64,000 nucleotides of DNA from an uncultured Aquimarina sp. (GCA_947498775.1 CANMLL010000017.1:1-64000); one strand, 5' to 3'; positions 7,145 to 17,758 are shown, counted from the stretch's first letter. Made by a program: numbers and translations. Notes: generated from the letters alone by a model not told the origin.

Positions 7145-10100
7145 TACCGTATTTTTTTTCAGCTTCTTTATAATTTTTTTCGCTCATCTCATTTCGCTTG
7201 TTATCGAGATTCTCAATACCGTCTTCTGCATTTATAGCTCTTTGTTCTTTGTAACTTCCTTCTTTACCATTTGCAGAATCATACCTATCAACTGTTACAG
7301 CTTTACTTCTATCTCGACCATCTTTAGCTCCTCTTCCTCTTTTTGCAGCACTACCTTGTTTGGTTCGACCAATATAAGGTTTCCCTGTCGATGTAGCTTC
7401 ACCAGGCACTTTATAAATAATACCATCTTTAGTCATTTGAGAAGATTTAGCCCCAGCTACTAATTCAGCTGCTGCCATTTCTAATACAGTTGCTCCAATT
7501 TCTCCTACTATATCTGGTGTTGCATTATAAATAGCTGCTGCTTCGCCTTCAAGACCAGCATAAACCGCATTTTCATCCCCTGATACAATAGCTTCACTAA
7601 ATTCAGAGTTACTCATTGTATTATCAGGTTCTACAGTTCCCATAACAGCACCTACTGCACTAGAGATTGTACTACTAATACCATCGTGGATGGCTCCTAA
7701 AACGTCACCTACAGCACTAACAACAGAAGTAAAATAACCTTTAGATAATAAACCTCCTTCGCCAACTTGAACTGCTGTACCATCTCCTGTATCAATACCA
7801 TACCCTAAACCATTTATAATATCATCACCCGATACTTCTAAACCTTCAAGCCCTTCTAATTCTATTTTCCAAATAGGGTTATTTGATGCAAACTGGTAAG
7901 GCGTTTGATTTGGATAATCTTCTGCAATAGGGTCGATATTAAAAAATCTACCTGTTGGTGAGTCGCCATTTCGCCATTTATAAGATGTCCAGTTTAGCCC
8001 CAGTTCCTCTTGTCGTTCTTGTCCTAAATAATCATATTGATGGTCTCGATCTCGCTTAGTGTTATTATATCCTTCGTGCTGTAAACCATAAGGATATGTA
8101 TTATTTTCTTCTCTTATCTCGTTAGCATAATCGTTGTCACCATCAATATCAACACTATTACGAACTACATCTACCTTACCATCTTTATCATTATCTGCAT
8201 AACTAAGCCTGATCGAACCTAAATGATCTTTAAATTGATAAATATGTATCCAGTTGTTACCGTCTGGCTCTATATAACCCTCTGAATGATTGATAAACTG
8301 TAACGTTCCATTCTTATACTGTGTATTACCAGCATACTCTGTTACGGTTACAGCATTACCATTGGTTACTGTTTTTTGCTGCTTGCCACCAGAAGCATCG
8401 TATACAAATTCATACTTCTTGTTATTAGCATTATCGAAGATAATTTCTGTTGGTAAATTTAGATGGTTATAAGTAATACTTGTAATACCCTTATTACGAT
8501 CTAATTCTAGATTACCATCAATATCGTAAGAGTAATCATTATTTGTATTGCTTCCATCTATAAAACCATACGTTTTATTTCCAGTATCAGTAACCTTTAA
8601 GAGCTTATTTCCAGTATTATACTCATAGGATAGCACATCCATATTAGCATAACTAGAACTATTCTGCCATCCGTTACGATTCAATGAAGTTATATTACCA
8701 TTTAGATCATAATTTATACCACTTACATTATAGTTTCCATCATTACTAGTTGCACTTAAAATACGATTAAGAGGATCGTAGCCGTAAGAATACCAACGTT
8801 TTACATCATCATTACCAGTACGCCATTCTATTTCAGATATATTACCATTATATAAACCAGTAGCTCCGTGTTTTGGTGCGTTTCGATTAATTTCATAAGC
8901 AAACAGATCATTACCTAAGTTGTTGACGTCGTTAATTCTTTTTAACCAACCTCTTACATTGTATTTGTAATCTACTTGTTGTAATCCTCCACCAACTATT
9001 TTGTTATCTAATTGCCCTAAAGCATTGTAACTGTTTTCTACAATGGTTTCTTCTTGACCGTTTATAGCTTGGGTTTGCTTTAATGCTCTCCCCATATGAT
9101 CATAAGTAAAAGTATCTACTGTTACTATTATTGGATTACTACCTTTGGTATGTCTGGTCGTAGTTTCTTCTACTTTCCCAACAAAATCTAACTTACTTTC
9201 AATGATATCTGTAGTATTTAGATACTCATTTTTACCAGCTACATAAATTGATTGACCTTTCTTATCATAATAAGTAATGGTTGTTTTCCAATATGCAGTA
9301 CCTAATATTCTTACTTTATAGCCTGTTGTTAATGACTTGGTACGGTCTGTAACAACTTCTCCATAAACTGTTGTTGGGTTAGTCAACCCTACAATATCAA
9401 AATCGTAATTATCATAGTAATTGATCTTGTGAAGTTCTATACTTGTTTTAGGGAACGATGTATTACTATAATAGATCGTTGTACCATCAATCATAGCTGC
9501 TTCACTTCGTTGCTCCCATTGTGTATAAATATCCTTGTTAGCTTCTGTTTGTAATTCACTTTGTGTTCTACTTTCATCAACTTTACCTGTATACGTCACT
9601 CTACCAAAAGCATCATATTTCATAAATAACCACTCATTGTTTGCTCTTGAGTTAGCATCTTGAGATAAAATTACCTGATCGAGTTTATTATATACAAGAT
9701 ACTCCCAGTCTTTTCCTGGTACTTTCTGTGCAATTTTACGATTTCGATAATCGTATCGATATTGATATGCAAGTTCGTTTAATTCATCCGTACTTACGCC
9801 ATCCCCAGTATTTACTTTAGGGGTCAGTACGTACGTTAAGTTCCCGAAACTATCATACACATAATAGGTGTCAGCCCCCTCCGGCTCCACCAAAGGGGGA
9901 GTGTCTATAAAGGTGCGTTTTAAAATTACCTTACCTAGTTTATCTTTATACTCCCGAGTGGTTCTCAAATCACCGTCTTCGGGTCTCCAGTTCTCATCTT
10001 TGGTAATGCTTACATACAGTTGATTGGCTGGATAATAGCCATCCCTGGTCAAGGTTGGTGCTTCGGTATTTGTGGCAGCTGCAAAGGTGACCTCAAAATA

Positions 10101-13100
10101 TGCTACTTCGTCTGCTACATTGGTAGCCCAATCAAACTTGATCGTATGATCGGTATTGCTGTTAGGATTGGCTTTCCAATCCTTTCCAGGAGCTCCCTGC
10201 TCCAATACACGATTAAGCGGGGAGGCTTCAAAAATACTCTCGCTATACGCATTGACCTCTGATAGATTTGTATCAGTAATCCCAGGGAAATCCCCTGCAT
10301 ATTTGTTTAAATAATAACTGTTGATGTCCTCATTAACATTTACTGTTTGGAAAGCTCCATTACCTTCCGAAGTAAAGGGAAGGTACTCTTTAGCCTGTCT
10401 TCCGTATGCATCATATTCGATATGGGTTACAATATCTTCTATTTTTCCTTGTGCACCCGAAATAAGGGTTGCTATAGCAGTAACATTTCCATCTAGCTTT
10501 TGAACTATAGGATTCCAAAAAAATTGACGTGTACTAACATCGGTACTGTAATATAAATAACTTCTAAAACTAGAATTGATCGTTGAGTTCATCCATTTAT
10601 ACTCATTACCATTAAGTACCTTGTTTCCATTACCATCATACACTCCACTGATTCCTGAATTGCCTCCTGAATATTGATAGGGATGAATCACCCCTACCAG
10701 CAAATACCAGGTATCTAATTGTGGCAGGTCACCATACCAGAAATAAGGGTTATTGTTATTAACAGCTCCTCCGGATAGCGTTACTACATTTCGAGTACCA
10801 TGATAGGTCTCTCCATTTTGTGATCCCGTACGTTTTACCCAGACCGTATAGCGATAGCCAACCGTTTTGTCTACATTAAAAGTATCGGTATTCCAACCGC
10901 CATCGGCATTGCTGTCAACATCATTACCACATTGCCAGAGTAACGAGAGCTTTCCTGCCGGATCTACTCCGGTTACCCGGCTATTTTCTGAGGTTTGTCC
11001 GTTTTGATTGAAAAAAGGCGTACTCCCTTGACCCTGCGTCCAATCCATCTGTAACTCATTTCTAAGGTCTTCTGAGGACATAAGTCCGCTAGATTTTATA
11101 CCTATTTGTTGTTTTGGTCGCCCTAATCCATCAAAATAGGTCACACTCTCTATAACATCGGCTTCCTTCTTTATCTGAGTAGAAGAGGTCATTTCCTCTT
11201 GATAGGCACGTGTAAAAACATAATTTTCGTTACTTAGATTTACATTTTGATACAATTGCTCTTCACATCCAGAAACTCCACCAGCGATGGAAGTACATTG
11301 ATCACCATTATTGGATACATATCCTGCGGGTTGTGTACACTGCGTTTTGATAGTGTTGACATCACCAAAACCATCATTATCGCTATCAGCATACCACTTC
11401 GTATTGGGATGGATCGCGGCATTGGTATCGTTGCAATCGGTTATAGGTAACGAGGTCTGTACATAACCACTTCCAGGATTGGTACATTGGGTGACTGTTG
11501 AAATGGCAAACCCATCCCCATCGGCATCTTTATACCAGGTAACTAAGGGGACTATGCTATACGAAATACTTCTGGCTGATCCCCAGCATCTAGTACTATT
11601 GTTTCGGGATCTTAGATAGTAAACACTACCACTAGTTCTGGTGATCGAAGCATTGGCATTAGCGGTACTGGTGCCTGAAGCACTACTTTGCCAGTACCAG
11701 GTGATTCCACTGGGAGGGTTGCTTCTTGTCAAAACACTCTTTCCACATTGATTCGATACAGTTGGAGCAGCTGGTGTTCCTGGAATCGATTTAATACCGT
11801 AATTAACCGTTCTAATACTACTCCAACACCCTGTACTGTTGTTTCTAGCTCTTAAATAATATACACTGCCACTGGTTCTGGTGATCGAAGCATTCGCATT
11901 AGCGGTACTGGTGCCTGAAGCACTGCTTTGCCAGTACCAGGTGATTCCGCTTGGAGGATTGCTTCTTGTCAATACACTATTACCACAATTATTGGCTACC
12001 GAAGGTGATGAAGGTACACCAGGTACCGCCTTGACACTATAATTAACCGTTCTAATACTACTCCAACACCCTGTACTGTTGTTTCTAGCTCTTAAATAAT
12101 ATACACTACCACTGGTTCTGGTGATCGAAGCATTCGCATTAGCGGTACTGGTGCCTGAAGCACTGCTTTGCCAGTACCAAGTGATTCCGCTTGGAGGATT
12201 GCTTCTTGTCAATACACTATTACCACAATTATTGGCTACCGAAGGTGATGAAGGTACACCAGGTACCGCCTTGACACTATAATTTACCGTTCTTGTACTA
12301 CTCCAACACCCTGTACTGTTGTTTCTAGCTCTTAGATAATATACACTGCCACTGGTTCTGGTGATCGAAGTATTAGTATTAGAAGTACTAGTTCCTCCGG
12401 CACTACTTTGCCAGTACCAGGTCACTCCACTGGGAGGATTGCTTCTTGTCAATACACTATTACCACAGTTGTTTGTAATAGAAGGGATAGCAGGTTTTAA
12501 AGGAACGCTATTTATTGTATAATTGATCGTTCTTGGGGCACTCCAACATTGGCTGGTATTATGCCTGGCCCTTAAATAGTAAACGCTTCCTGTATGTAAA
12601 GCTATCGAAGATCGTGAATTCGAAGTGCTGGTTCCAGAGGCACTACTTTGCCAATACCAAGTCACACCATAAGGTGGATTGCTGCGGGTTAATGTTGTGG
12701 TAGCACAAGTATTAGAAACACTGGGTGCTGAAGGAGTTAAGGGAACAGCTTTGATACTATAATTTACTGTTCTAGAGGATCCCCAACATCCAGTACTGTT
12801 ATTTCTGGCTCTTAAATAATAAACACTGCCTCCTGTTCTTGTAATCGATGCTGAAGAATTAGATGTACTTGTTCCTGAAGTACTACTTTGCCAATACCAG
12901 GTGATACCACTAGGGGGATTACCTCGGGATAACCTACTACTTCCACATTGATTTGCAACAGAAACGGCTGCTGGTAAAGGCGGTAATGCCTTGATACTAT
13001 AAGTAACCGTTCTGGCAGGACCCCAACATCCTGTAGTATTGTTTCTGGATCTTAAGTAGTAAATACTTCCACTGGTTCTAGTTATCGAAGTACTTGCATT

Positions 13101-13649
13101 AGAGGTACTGGTGCCCGAGGAGCTGCCCTGCCAGTACCAGGTGACCCCGCTGGGTGGGGTGCTGCGGGTAAGTATGGATTTTCCACATTGGTTGCTCACC
13201 GATACCGTTGACGGAATTGGAGGTCGATCTTCATCGATACTGCCATCTTGATCATTGTCTTTATTGTCACAAAGTTCCAATGCACCGGGATGAATAGTGC
13301 CATCATTGTCATTGGCATCTAAATTATTACTAACATATCCAACTCGTTGATAACAATCCAATTGTCTTAATGAAGGATTACCATAGCCGTCTCCATCAAA
13401 ATCTCTATAAAAATATTTTTCAATATTGGCATTAGGATCTGAATCATCACAATCTCTAGAATTAGTAACAAAACCAGAAGGTCTATTTGTAGCACAAATA
13501 AAACTGTCAAAATCTCCATAACCGTCACCATCCTCATCAATGTAATAAATGCTTTCATTTGGTCCTTCACATTCACCATCCGTATCCGACTGTCCAAATG
13601 CAGAGCAACATGTTAAAACGAGTAAAAAAATAAGTACAAAATTTTTCAT
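7134..13649 (-). CDS. RHS/YD-repeat protein with GIY-YIG-like C-terminal toxin domain
   Basis: This protein of about 2171 aa starts at the ATG whose product has a Sec signal (MKNFVLIFLLVLTCCSAFGQ); the longer frame to 13712 has no signal and overlaps the upstream gene. In order: MopE/thrombospondin-like calcium repeats (DEDGDGYG, DFDGDGYG), seven 80-residue repeats (WYWQSS, YYLRARNNSTGCW), two more calcium motifs (DADGDGFA, DSDNDGFG), a DUF6443-like region (YFDGLGRPKQQIGI), YD repeats, and an RHS core ending FFNIDPIAEDYPNQTPYQFA. The last 120 residues carry GIIYKV, PYIGRT, YKEQRAI and NLDNKRN, the ordered landmarks of a GIY-YIG nuclease. I infer an exported polymorphic toxin with a DNase tip. 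Confidence 0.85.
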   Translation of the reverse strand: MKNFVLIFLLVLTCCSAFGQSDTDGECEGPNESIYYIDEDGDGYGDFDSFICATNRPSGFVTNSRDCDDSDPNANIEKYFYRDFDGDGYGNPSLRQLDCYQRVGYVSNNLDANDNDGTIHPGALELCDNKDNDQDGSIDEDRPPIPSTVSVSNQCGKSILTRSTPPSGVTWYWQGSSSGTSTSNASTSITRTSGSIYYLRSRNNTTGCWGPARTVTYSIKALPPLPAAVSVANQCGSSRLSRGNPPSGITWYWQSSTSGTSTSNSSASITRTGGSVYYLRARNNSTGCWGSSRTVNYSIKAVPLTPSAPSVSNTCATTTLTRSNPPYGVTWYWQSSASGTSTSNSRSSIALHTGSVYYLRARHNTSQCWSAPRTINYTINSVPLKPAIPSITNNCGNSVLTRSNPPSGVTWYWQSSAGGTSTSNTNTSITRTSGSVYYLRARNNSTGCWSSTRTVNYSVKAVPGVPSSPSVANNCGNSVLTRSNPPSGITWYWQSSASGTSTANANASITRTSGSVYYLRARNNSTGCWSSIRTVNYSVKAVPGVPSSPSVANNCGNSVLTRSNPPSGITWYWQSSASGTSTANANASITRTSGSVYYLRARNNSTGCWSSIRTVNYGIKSIPGTPAAPTVSNQCGKSVLTRSNPPSGITWYWQSSASGTSTANANASITRTSGSVYYLRSRNNSTRCWGSARSISYSIVPLVTWYKDADGDGFAISTVTQCTNPGSGYVQTSLPITDCNDTNAAIHPNTKWYADSDNDGFGDVNTIKTQCTQPAGYVSNNGDQCTSIAGGVSGCEEQLYQNVNLSNENYVFTRAYQEEMTSSTQIKKEADVIESVTYFDGLGRPKQQIGIKSSGLMSSEDLRNELQMDWTQGQGSTPFFNQNGQTSENSRVTGVDPAGKLSLLWQCGNDVDSNADGGWNTDTFNVDKTVGYRYTVWVKRTGSQNGETYHGTRNVVTLSGGAVNNNNPYFWYGDLPQLDTWYLLVGVIHPYQYSGGNSGISGVYDGNGNKVLNGNEYKWMNSTINSSFRSYLYYSTDVSTRQFFWNPIVQKLDGNVTAIATLISGAQGKIEDIVTHIEYDAYGRQAKEYLPFTSEGNGAFQTVNVNEDINSYYLNKYAGDFPGITDTNLSEVNAYSESIFEASPLNRVLEQGAPGKDWKANPNSNTDHTIKFDWATNVADEVAYFEVTFAAATNTEAPTLTRDGYYPANQLYVSITKDENWRPEDGDLRTTREYKDKLGKVILKRTFIDTPPLVEPEGADTYYVYDSFGNLTYVLTPKVNTGDGVSTDELNELAYQYRYDYRNRKIAQKVPGKDWEYLVYNKLDQVILSQDANSRANNEWLFMKYDAFGRVTYTGKVDESRTQSELQTEANKDIYTQWEQRSEAAMIDGTTIYYSNTSFPKTSIELHKINYYDNYDFDIVGLTNPTTVYGEVVTDRTKSLTTGYKVRILGTAYWKTTITYYDKKGQSIYVAGKNEYLNTTDIIESKLDFVGKVEETTTRHTKGSNPIIVTVDTFTYDHMGRALKQTQAINGQEETIVENSYNALGQLDNKIVGGGLQQVDYKYNVRGWLKRINDVNNLGNDLFAYEINRNAPKHGATGLYNGNISEIEWRTGNDDVKRWYSYGYDPLNRILSATSNDGNYNVSGINYDLNGNITSLNRNGWQNSSSYANMDVLSYEYNTGNKLLKVTDTGNKTYGFIDGSNTNNDYSYDIDGNLELDRNKGITSITYNHLNLPTEIIFDNANNKKYEFVYDASGGKQQKTVTNGNAVTVTEYAGNTQYKNGTLQFINHSEGYIEPDGNNWIHIYQFKDHLGSIRLSYADNDKDGKVDVVRNSVDIDGDNDYANEIREENNTYPYGLQHEGYNNTKRDRDHQYDYLGQERQEELGLNWTSYKWRNGDSPTGRFFNIDPIAEDYPNQTPYQFASNNPIWKIELEGLEGLEVSGDDIINGLGYGIDTGDGTAVQVGEGGLLSKGYFTSVVSAVGDVLGAIHDGISSTISSAVGAVMGTVEPDNTMSNSEFSEAIVSGDENAVYAGLEGEAAAIYNATPDIVGEIGATVLEMAAAELVAGAKSSQMTKDGIIYKVPGEATSTGKPYIGRTKQGSAAKRGRGAKDGRDRSKAVTVDRYDSANGKEGSYKEQRAINAEDGIENLDNKRNEMSEKNYKEAEKKYGSGS
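9873..9901. repeat. G-run palindrome inside the RHS gene
   Basis: AGCCCCCT and AAAGGGGGA arms in frame within the RHS coding region, encoding TPPLVEPEGAD. It matches the arms of the element at 58416-58439. Confidence 0.6.
11535..13214 (-). repeat. Seven tandem 240-bp coding repeats
   Basis: Each unit encodes 80 residues beginning near SVSNQCG and ending with SIKALP-like sequence, with two cysteines and the constant core TWYWQSS. The units at 11821-12060 and 12061-12300 differ at only a handful of bases, which shows recent duplication or gene conversion; the outer units are more diverged. They probably form an extended Ig-like stalk. Confidence 0.9.
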
Positions 13650-13662
13650 TTCTAGAACAGAA

Positions 13663-16600
13663 TTAGTTTTTATAATTATATTTATTTTCAGAGATAAGCT
13701 TACCTTCTGCATCTTTTACAAACTCAAGACGATTAAAATCATCATATTCGTAATAGGTGGTATAGCCCTTGGGATCGGTCATACTGGTGACTCCGATCAA
13801 GGGATCGTAGGTGTAGGTGGTGACCATAACATCGGACAGATCGCGTAAAGTATTTTCTTGCATAGTGGTTAAGCCTACGACTCCTGAGTGGAAGTTTACT
13901 CCAAATCCTGGTAAGTCTTCAATGTCGCTACGTGTAATATTTTCTACTTTCGCCACAAGATATTTTTGATTGTATCCCCAGATATAGCTAACAGGTATTC
14001 CATCGGCCTTAGAAAATTCTATTAGGTTGCTTTGGTCGTCGTATTGATGAAAAAATAGTCTGTCTTCTAGAGAGTCTACCGTGTTCTCTTTTGTACCACT
14101 AGATATTTTATGTTGTAGAATAATTCCAGGACTGAATTCATTATAGGTATTTCTCACCCTATTGGTTATTAAATCATTTTTAATGATATCTGTTTGAATT
14201 ATTTCACTAATGCGGTGCTGTTCATATAATCTTCTATAATTGTTCAACTCAGCCAAACTTAACCCTGTTAGCTCATTTCTATCTTGCGGATAGTAATATT
14301 TAATTTTTTGTAAATTGTTTTCACTACTCTTTGTGGTGATTTGTTTTAATTGAAAACTATTTTCCGAGTATTCGTAATCATTAATTACCTCAACCGAATC
14401 ATTTTTGAAATATCGAGTTTCTTTTTCTTGTATAAGTTTATCCCAACCACTCCTGATTCTATAGGTGCCATATTTTAATGTTTCAAATTGAAATGCCATG
14501 GCACTATTTACTTCTCTTATAACAAAGTTGGAGGATAGACCATTCGCTATTGTATATCTATTTGTGCCGTATCCAAGATCCAAAGGGTATCCATCAAAAG
14601 AATACTTATACTGTTTTTTCATAATTAGGCTATCTTCCTCATTATAAAATTTTCTGTATTTGTAAAACCCTTTTCGACGATAAGGATCAGATATAAAAGT
14701 GCCTTGTACACTGGAAGTTTCATTATAAACATTATCCCAATACATATCTATTTGGTCTTCAACAGGCCATAGAGTTACTTCTTGTTGATGAAATTTATTT
14801 TCTATTTTTCCTTTTCCCGACTGTATTTCAGTAACATACTCATATTGAACACCCTCTGAGGCGATTGTGCTATTGGAATTTAAAGTTATATATTCGAATG
14901 TAGGAAAAACACTCTGTCCGGCACTATGTCCAGGAGTGCCCAAGTATGAAGAGGTCAAATATTTTTTCTTGAAGTAAGTTTTCCCACTACTCAGTTCAGT
15001 ACCTGGAATGTTATACTTGTACCTTTTGGTTTCGATTTTTCCTTTCGCATCATCTGTCGTAACTGTTGATATCCGTAAACCTCCTAGAAATTGGTTCTGT
15101 GGTGGTACAACTTCATTTTCTTGCCAAAAGACGCTAACCCCTCCATAACAATCCGATTCAAAAGGTCGATGAGCTTTAACATAATATTCACCTCTGGGTA
15201 AATTTAGATAGTATGTTTTAGCAGAACTTATATCCAATACGTAGTTATCATTAAGATCATAAATAATGAAAGATAGCTCTCCATCTCCATCCATCATATT
15301 TCCTTCCTCATCGTATTCATAACACTCATTATCGGTAATAAATATTACGTTGTGGCTTCTTCCATTAGTTGTTTGATATAGAGCGTTGGTAATATTAAAA
15401 TAACCATCAATTTCAGTAACAGGATCGGTCTCTGGATTATAACTTTCGTCATGCTCACTATTTACCCTAATACTTTTCTGTACTTTTTTTTGTCCTGCCG
15501 GTTTCAAATATGAATTTTGCTCATATTCAAACGAGACACTACCTTGTGTAGGATAAACAATCTTTTTAAGTATGTTTGCTTGTGTAGAAGAAGAACTAGC
15601 TTCTCGATTAGCTCCACTATGTACGTATCCATTTTCGTTAATACTTGGTATTAAAGAACTGTTTGATGCACCATTGAAATATCCCCAATGATCTTGTGAA
15701 TAAGATAATCTATTTGGAAGATTGGAATTTTCTTCGTAAAAAAATTTGAACTCTTCATTTTGATTCTCTCCATTAACCTCAACCAATTTATTTAGTTTAA
15801 GTCTCATGTCATTAGGATCAGAAGATATAGGTCCAAAATAACTGTATTCAAGATTGAAACTTTTAATAATCTGTTGATTATTAACAAGCTTAATATTGCG
15901 TAGTGCTAATGCTCCCTGTAGATCTCTTCGTGTAGTTTCTCCATCTATTGGAAGATCATCAGAATGAGTAAAAATGACCTTACCGCCATCATATATAATT
16001 TCTGATAAGATGTAATCTGATACTCGTGCTGTTTGTTTACATAGGATGTCCTGAGGTAGTAGATTTCTAGCAGGACCTATTAGAGAAGGATTTGTTATGG
16101 GAGGATGTACTTTATATTTTCTTTCAAGCATATTCATCTCGTATACGTAAGAATTAACTCTGTAATCAAAATGAATAACTCTATTTTCAGAGGTTACAAT
16201 TTTCTTTAAATGCCAAGTATTAAAAGAACCTACATCAGTATCTAAACAGGTCTCATAAATATTACCCGTAGGCATACCAAACTCATAAATTGTCCCGTCA
16301 ACATCTGTTATTGTAAATTTATCTGACCTTGCTACATGATCAATTTTGATAGGATCAAAAGGTATTGTTGCAGCTTTTATTGTTTTGTTAAAGTGATATA
16401 TGAATCTACCCGATTTGTTAGGTAAATTGTACTGATAGATATCTGGTTGGGCTATACCGCTAAGATTAGGAAATTTATTGGTGTAAAAATCTTTAGAGTT
16501 AAAACTATTAGGAACATCATATAGCTCTGTGATTTCGTCATCTTCACCCATTACAGTTTTTGAAATCATACCTCCAGCGTTTAGCACCCAACCTAATCCA

Positions 16601-16872
16601 ACATGTGTAGCAACTTCATTGACCTTTATACCCGATGAGTTATAGGCAAGAGTAATAGGAAGAGAAAATTTACCTGTGGTAATCTTGAGTAAAGGAATTG
16701 ATATTTCTGTTGTTCCAGAACTTAAATTAACAGGAATGTCTTTAAATTTCCATAATGCAGCTGCATCAGGCGCAGTTGGTTCGTGTTTGGGTATATTTAA
16801 ATTTTGCATTTCATCTTGCGCGACTAAGCCAATTGAAAAGAAAAAGGACACAATAAAGATGATTTTTTCCAT
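13663..16872 (-). CDS. RHS-related secreted protein, upstream partner
   Basis: This 1069-aa protein has a signal peptide (MEKIIFIVSFFFSIGLVAQ). The first 120 residues (NLSSGTTEISIPLLKI, LAYNSSGIKVNEVATHVGLGWVLNAGG) match the SpvB/RHS-type N-terminal beta region of Bacteroidota. The C-terminus is a short RHS stretch with YTYDPLIGVTSMTDPKGYTTYYEYDDFNRL. It stops there without the RHS core or a toxin domain. It precedes the large RHS gene by only 13 bp, a frequent pair in this phylum, so the two are co-transcribed. It may serve as shell or carrier for the partner; this is inferred. Confidence 0.8.
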   Translation of the reverse strand: MEKIIFIVSFFFSIGLVAQDEMQNLNIPKHEPTAPDAAALWKFKDIPVNLSSGTTEISIPLLKITTGKFSLPITLAYNSSGIKVNEVATHVGLGWVLNAGGMISKTVMGEDDEITELYDVPNSFNSKDFYTNKFPNLSGIAQPDIYQYNLPNKSGRFIYHFNKTIKAATIPFDPIKIDHVARSDKFTITDVDGTIYEFGMPTGNIYETCLDTDVGSFNTWHLKKIVTSENRVIHFDYRVNSYVYEMNMLERKYKVHPPITNPSLIGPARNLLPQDILCKQTARVSDYILSEIIYDGGKVIFTHSDDLPIDGETTRRDLQGALALRNIKLVNNQQIIKSFNLEYSYFGPISSDPNDMRLKLNKLVEVNGENQNEEFKFFYEENSNLPNRLSYSQDHWGYFNGASNSSLIPSINENGYVHSGANREASSSSTQANILKKIVYPTQGSVSFEYEQNSYLKPAGQKKVQKSIRVNSEHDESYNPETDPVTEIDGYFNITNALYQTTNGRSHNVIFITDNECYEYDEEGNMMDGDGELSFIIYDLNDNYVLDISSAKTYYLNLPRGEYYVKAHRPFESDCYGGVSVFWQENEVVPPQNQFLGGLRISTVTTDDAKGKIETKRYKYNIPGTELSSGKTYFKKKYLTSSYLGTPGHSAGQSVFPTFEYITLNSNSTIASEGVQYEYVTEIQSGKGKIENKFHQQEVTLWPVEDQIDMYWDNVYNETSSVQGTFISDPYRRKGFYKYRKFYNEEDSLIMKKQYKYSFDGYPLDLGYGTNRYTIANGLSSNFVIREVNSAMAFQFETLKYGTYRIRSGWDKLIQEKETRYFKNDSVEVINDYEYSENSFQLKQITTKSSENNLQKIKYYYPQDRNELTGLSLAELNNYRRLYEQHRISEIIQTDIIKNDLITNRVRNTYNEFSPGIILQHKISSGTKENTVDSLEDRLFFHQYDDQSNLIEFSKADGIPVSYIWGYNQKYLVAKVENITRSDIEDLPGFGVNFHSGVVGLTTMQENTLRDLSDVMVTTYTYDPLIGVTSMTDPKGYTTYYEYDDFNRLEFVKDAEGKLISENKYNYKN

Positions 16873-17070
16873 GAGTGATTAATTATTAAATGTGATTTTT
16901 TACTTATTTTTGCTGATGTACTACAATATTAACACCTGCCAGTTTCATTTTCCGGGACTGAGGAAAAAATTTTCAATTTTTTTTTATTTTTTTGATGTTG
17001 GCAATATGGGATAGGTATAAAAAGACTACTACCAGGTCTCTATTTTTTAGGCGTAAGATGGTAGGTCACT
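16873..17070. other. Intergenic region upstream of the RHS operon
   Basis: This AT-rich spacer presumably contains the RHS promoter on the minus strand, but no clear TAnnTTTG box was found. Confidence 0.3.
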
Positions 17071-17288
17071 TCAGTTAGGTTCTTTATAATAAAACCCAAA
17101 TTGAAATCCTACAGATCTTGCATATACAAAGCTTTGTAGGGTAAAGTTATACTCGATAGGGGCATTTAATCGTTTCATAAGATTGATAATGCGATATAAT
17201 TTGGTCTTCGAGATTTTTAATCTTTCTGCCAATTCTTCTGCAGATCCCGTGGCTTGTAACGAATCAACTGATCGATACGCTCTATCAT
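17071..17288 (-). pseudogene. Frameshifted small HTH regulator
   Basis: On the minus strand an ATG at 17288 opens with MIERIDQLIR. After a break near 17258 the frame jumps to LQATGSAEELAERLKISKTK and continues to FYYKEPN and a stop at 17071. The joined protein would be about 72 aa with a clear helix-turn-helix (AEELAERLKISKTKLYRIIN), like the small HTH proteins common in flavobacterial accessory DNA. One base appears to be missing. It is either a decaying gene or a sequencing indel. No single open frame covers it. Confidence 0.7.
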
Positions 17289-17758
17289 TTGTATTTGCTT
17301 GGCAATGAGATTCCTTTTTTCTGACTTTTTGATGGTTTGATTTTTATTCTAGTACTGAGTATGAAGTACAAAGTATTCAGTATGCAATATTCTGAAACTC
17401 TACTTTGTGTCACCAAACTTTTATAGTTCAACATCGACTGCAAACTGCTTACTGCAAACTGCATACTTCTTACTTTTCACTTTTACATTTTGAGTTTTAC
17501 ATTTTACATTGATAAAACTACCTACATCTAACCTCGAACCTCCGGACTTATTACTTTTATCTATGGTTACTACCAGAAATTTACTTTTAGAATTATACCC
17601 AAATTGACTCGTGGTTGCGTTGGTTTTGTTGAGTCAAATGTAAGGTGGAGAAATAAGTATATTTGTAATTTGTTAATTTAGATACTTGCTCGAAATTATA
17701 TTTCGAGTAAGATTTAAAAAGGTAATTGCATTTCCTCTTAAAATTTTAGGACACTTCA
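17289..17758. other. Intergenic spacer, low complexity
   Basis: Contains degenerate AGTACAAAGTATTCAGTATG-like and TTTTACATTTT repeats near 17350-17510 and a hairpin with arms CTCGAAAT/ATTTCGAG near 17684-17705. No gene or clear promoter is seen. Confidence 0.35.
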
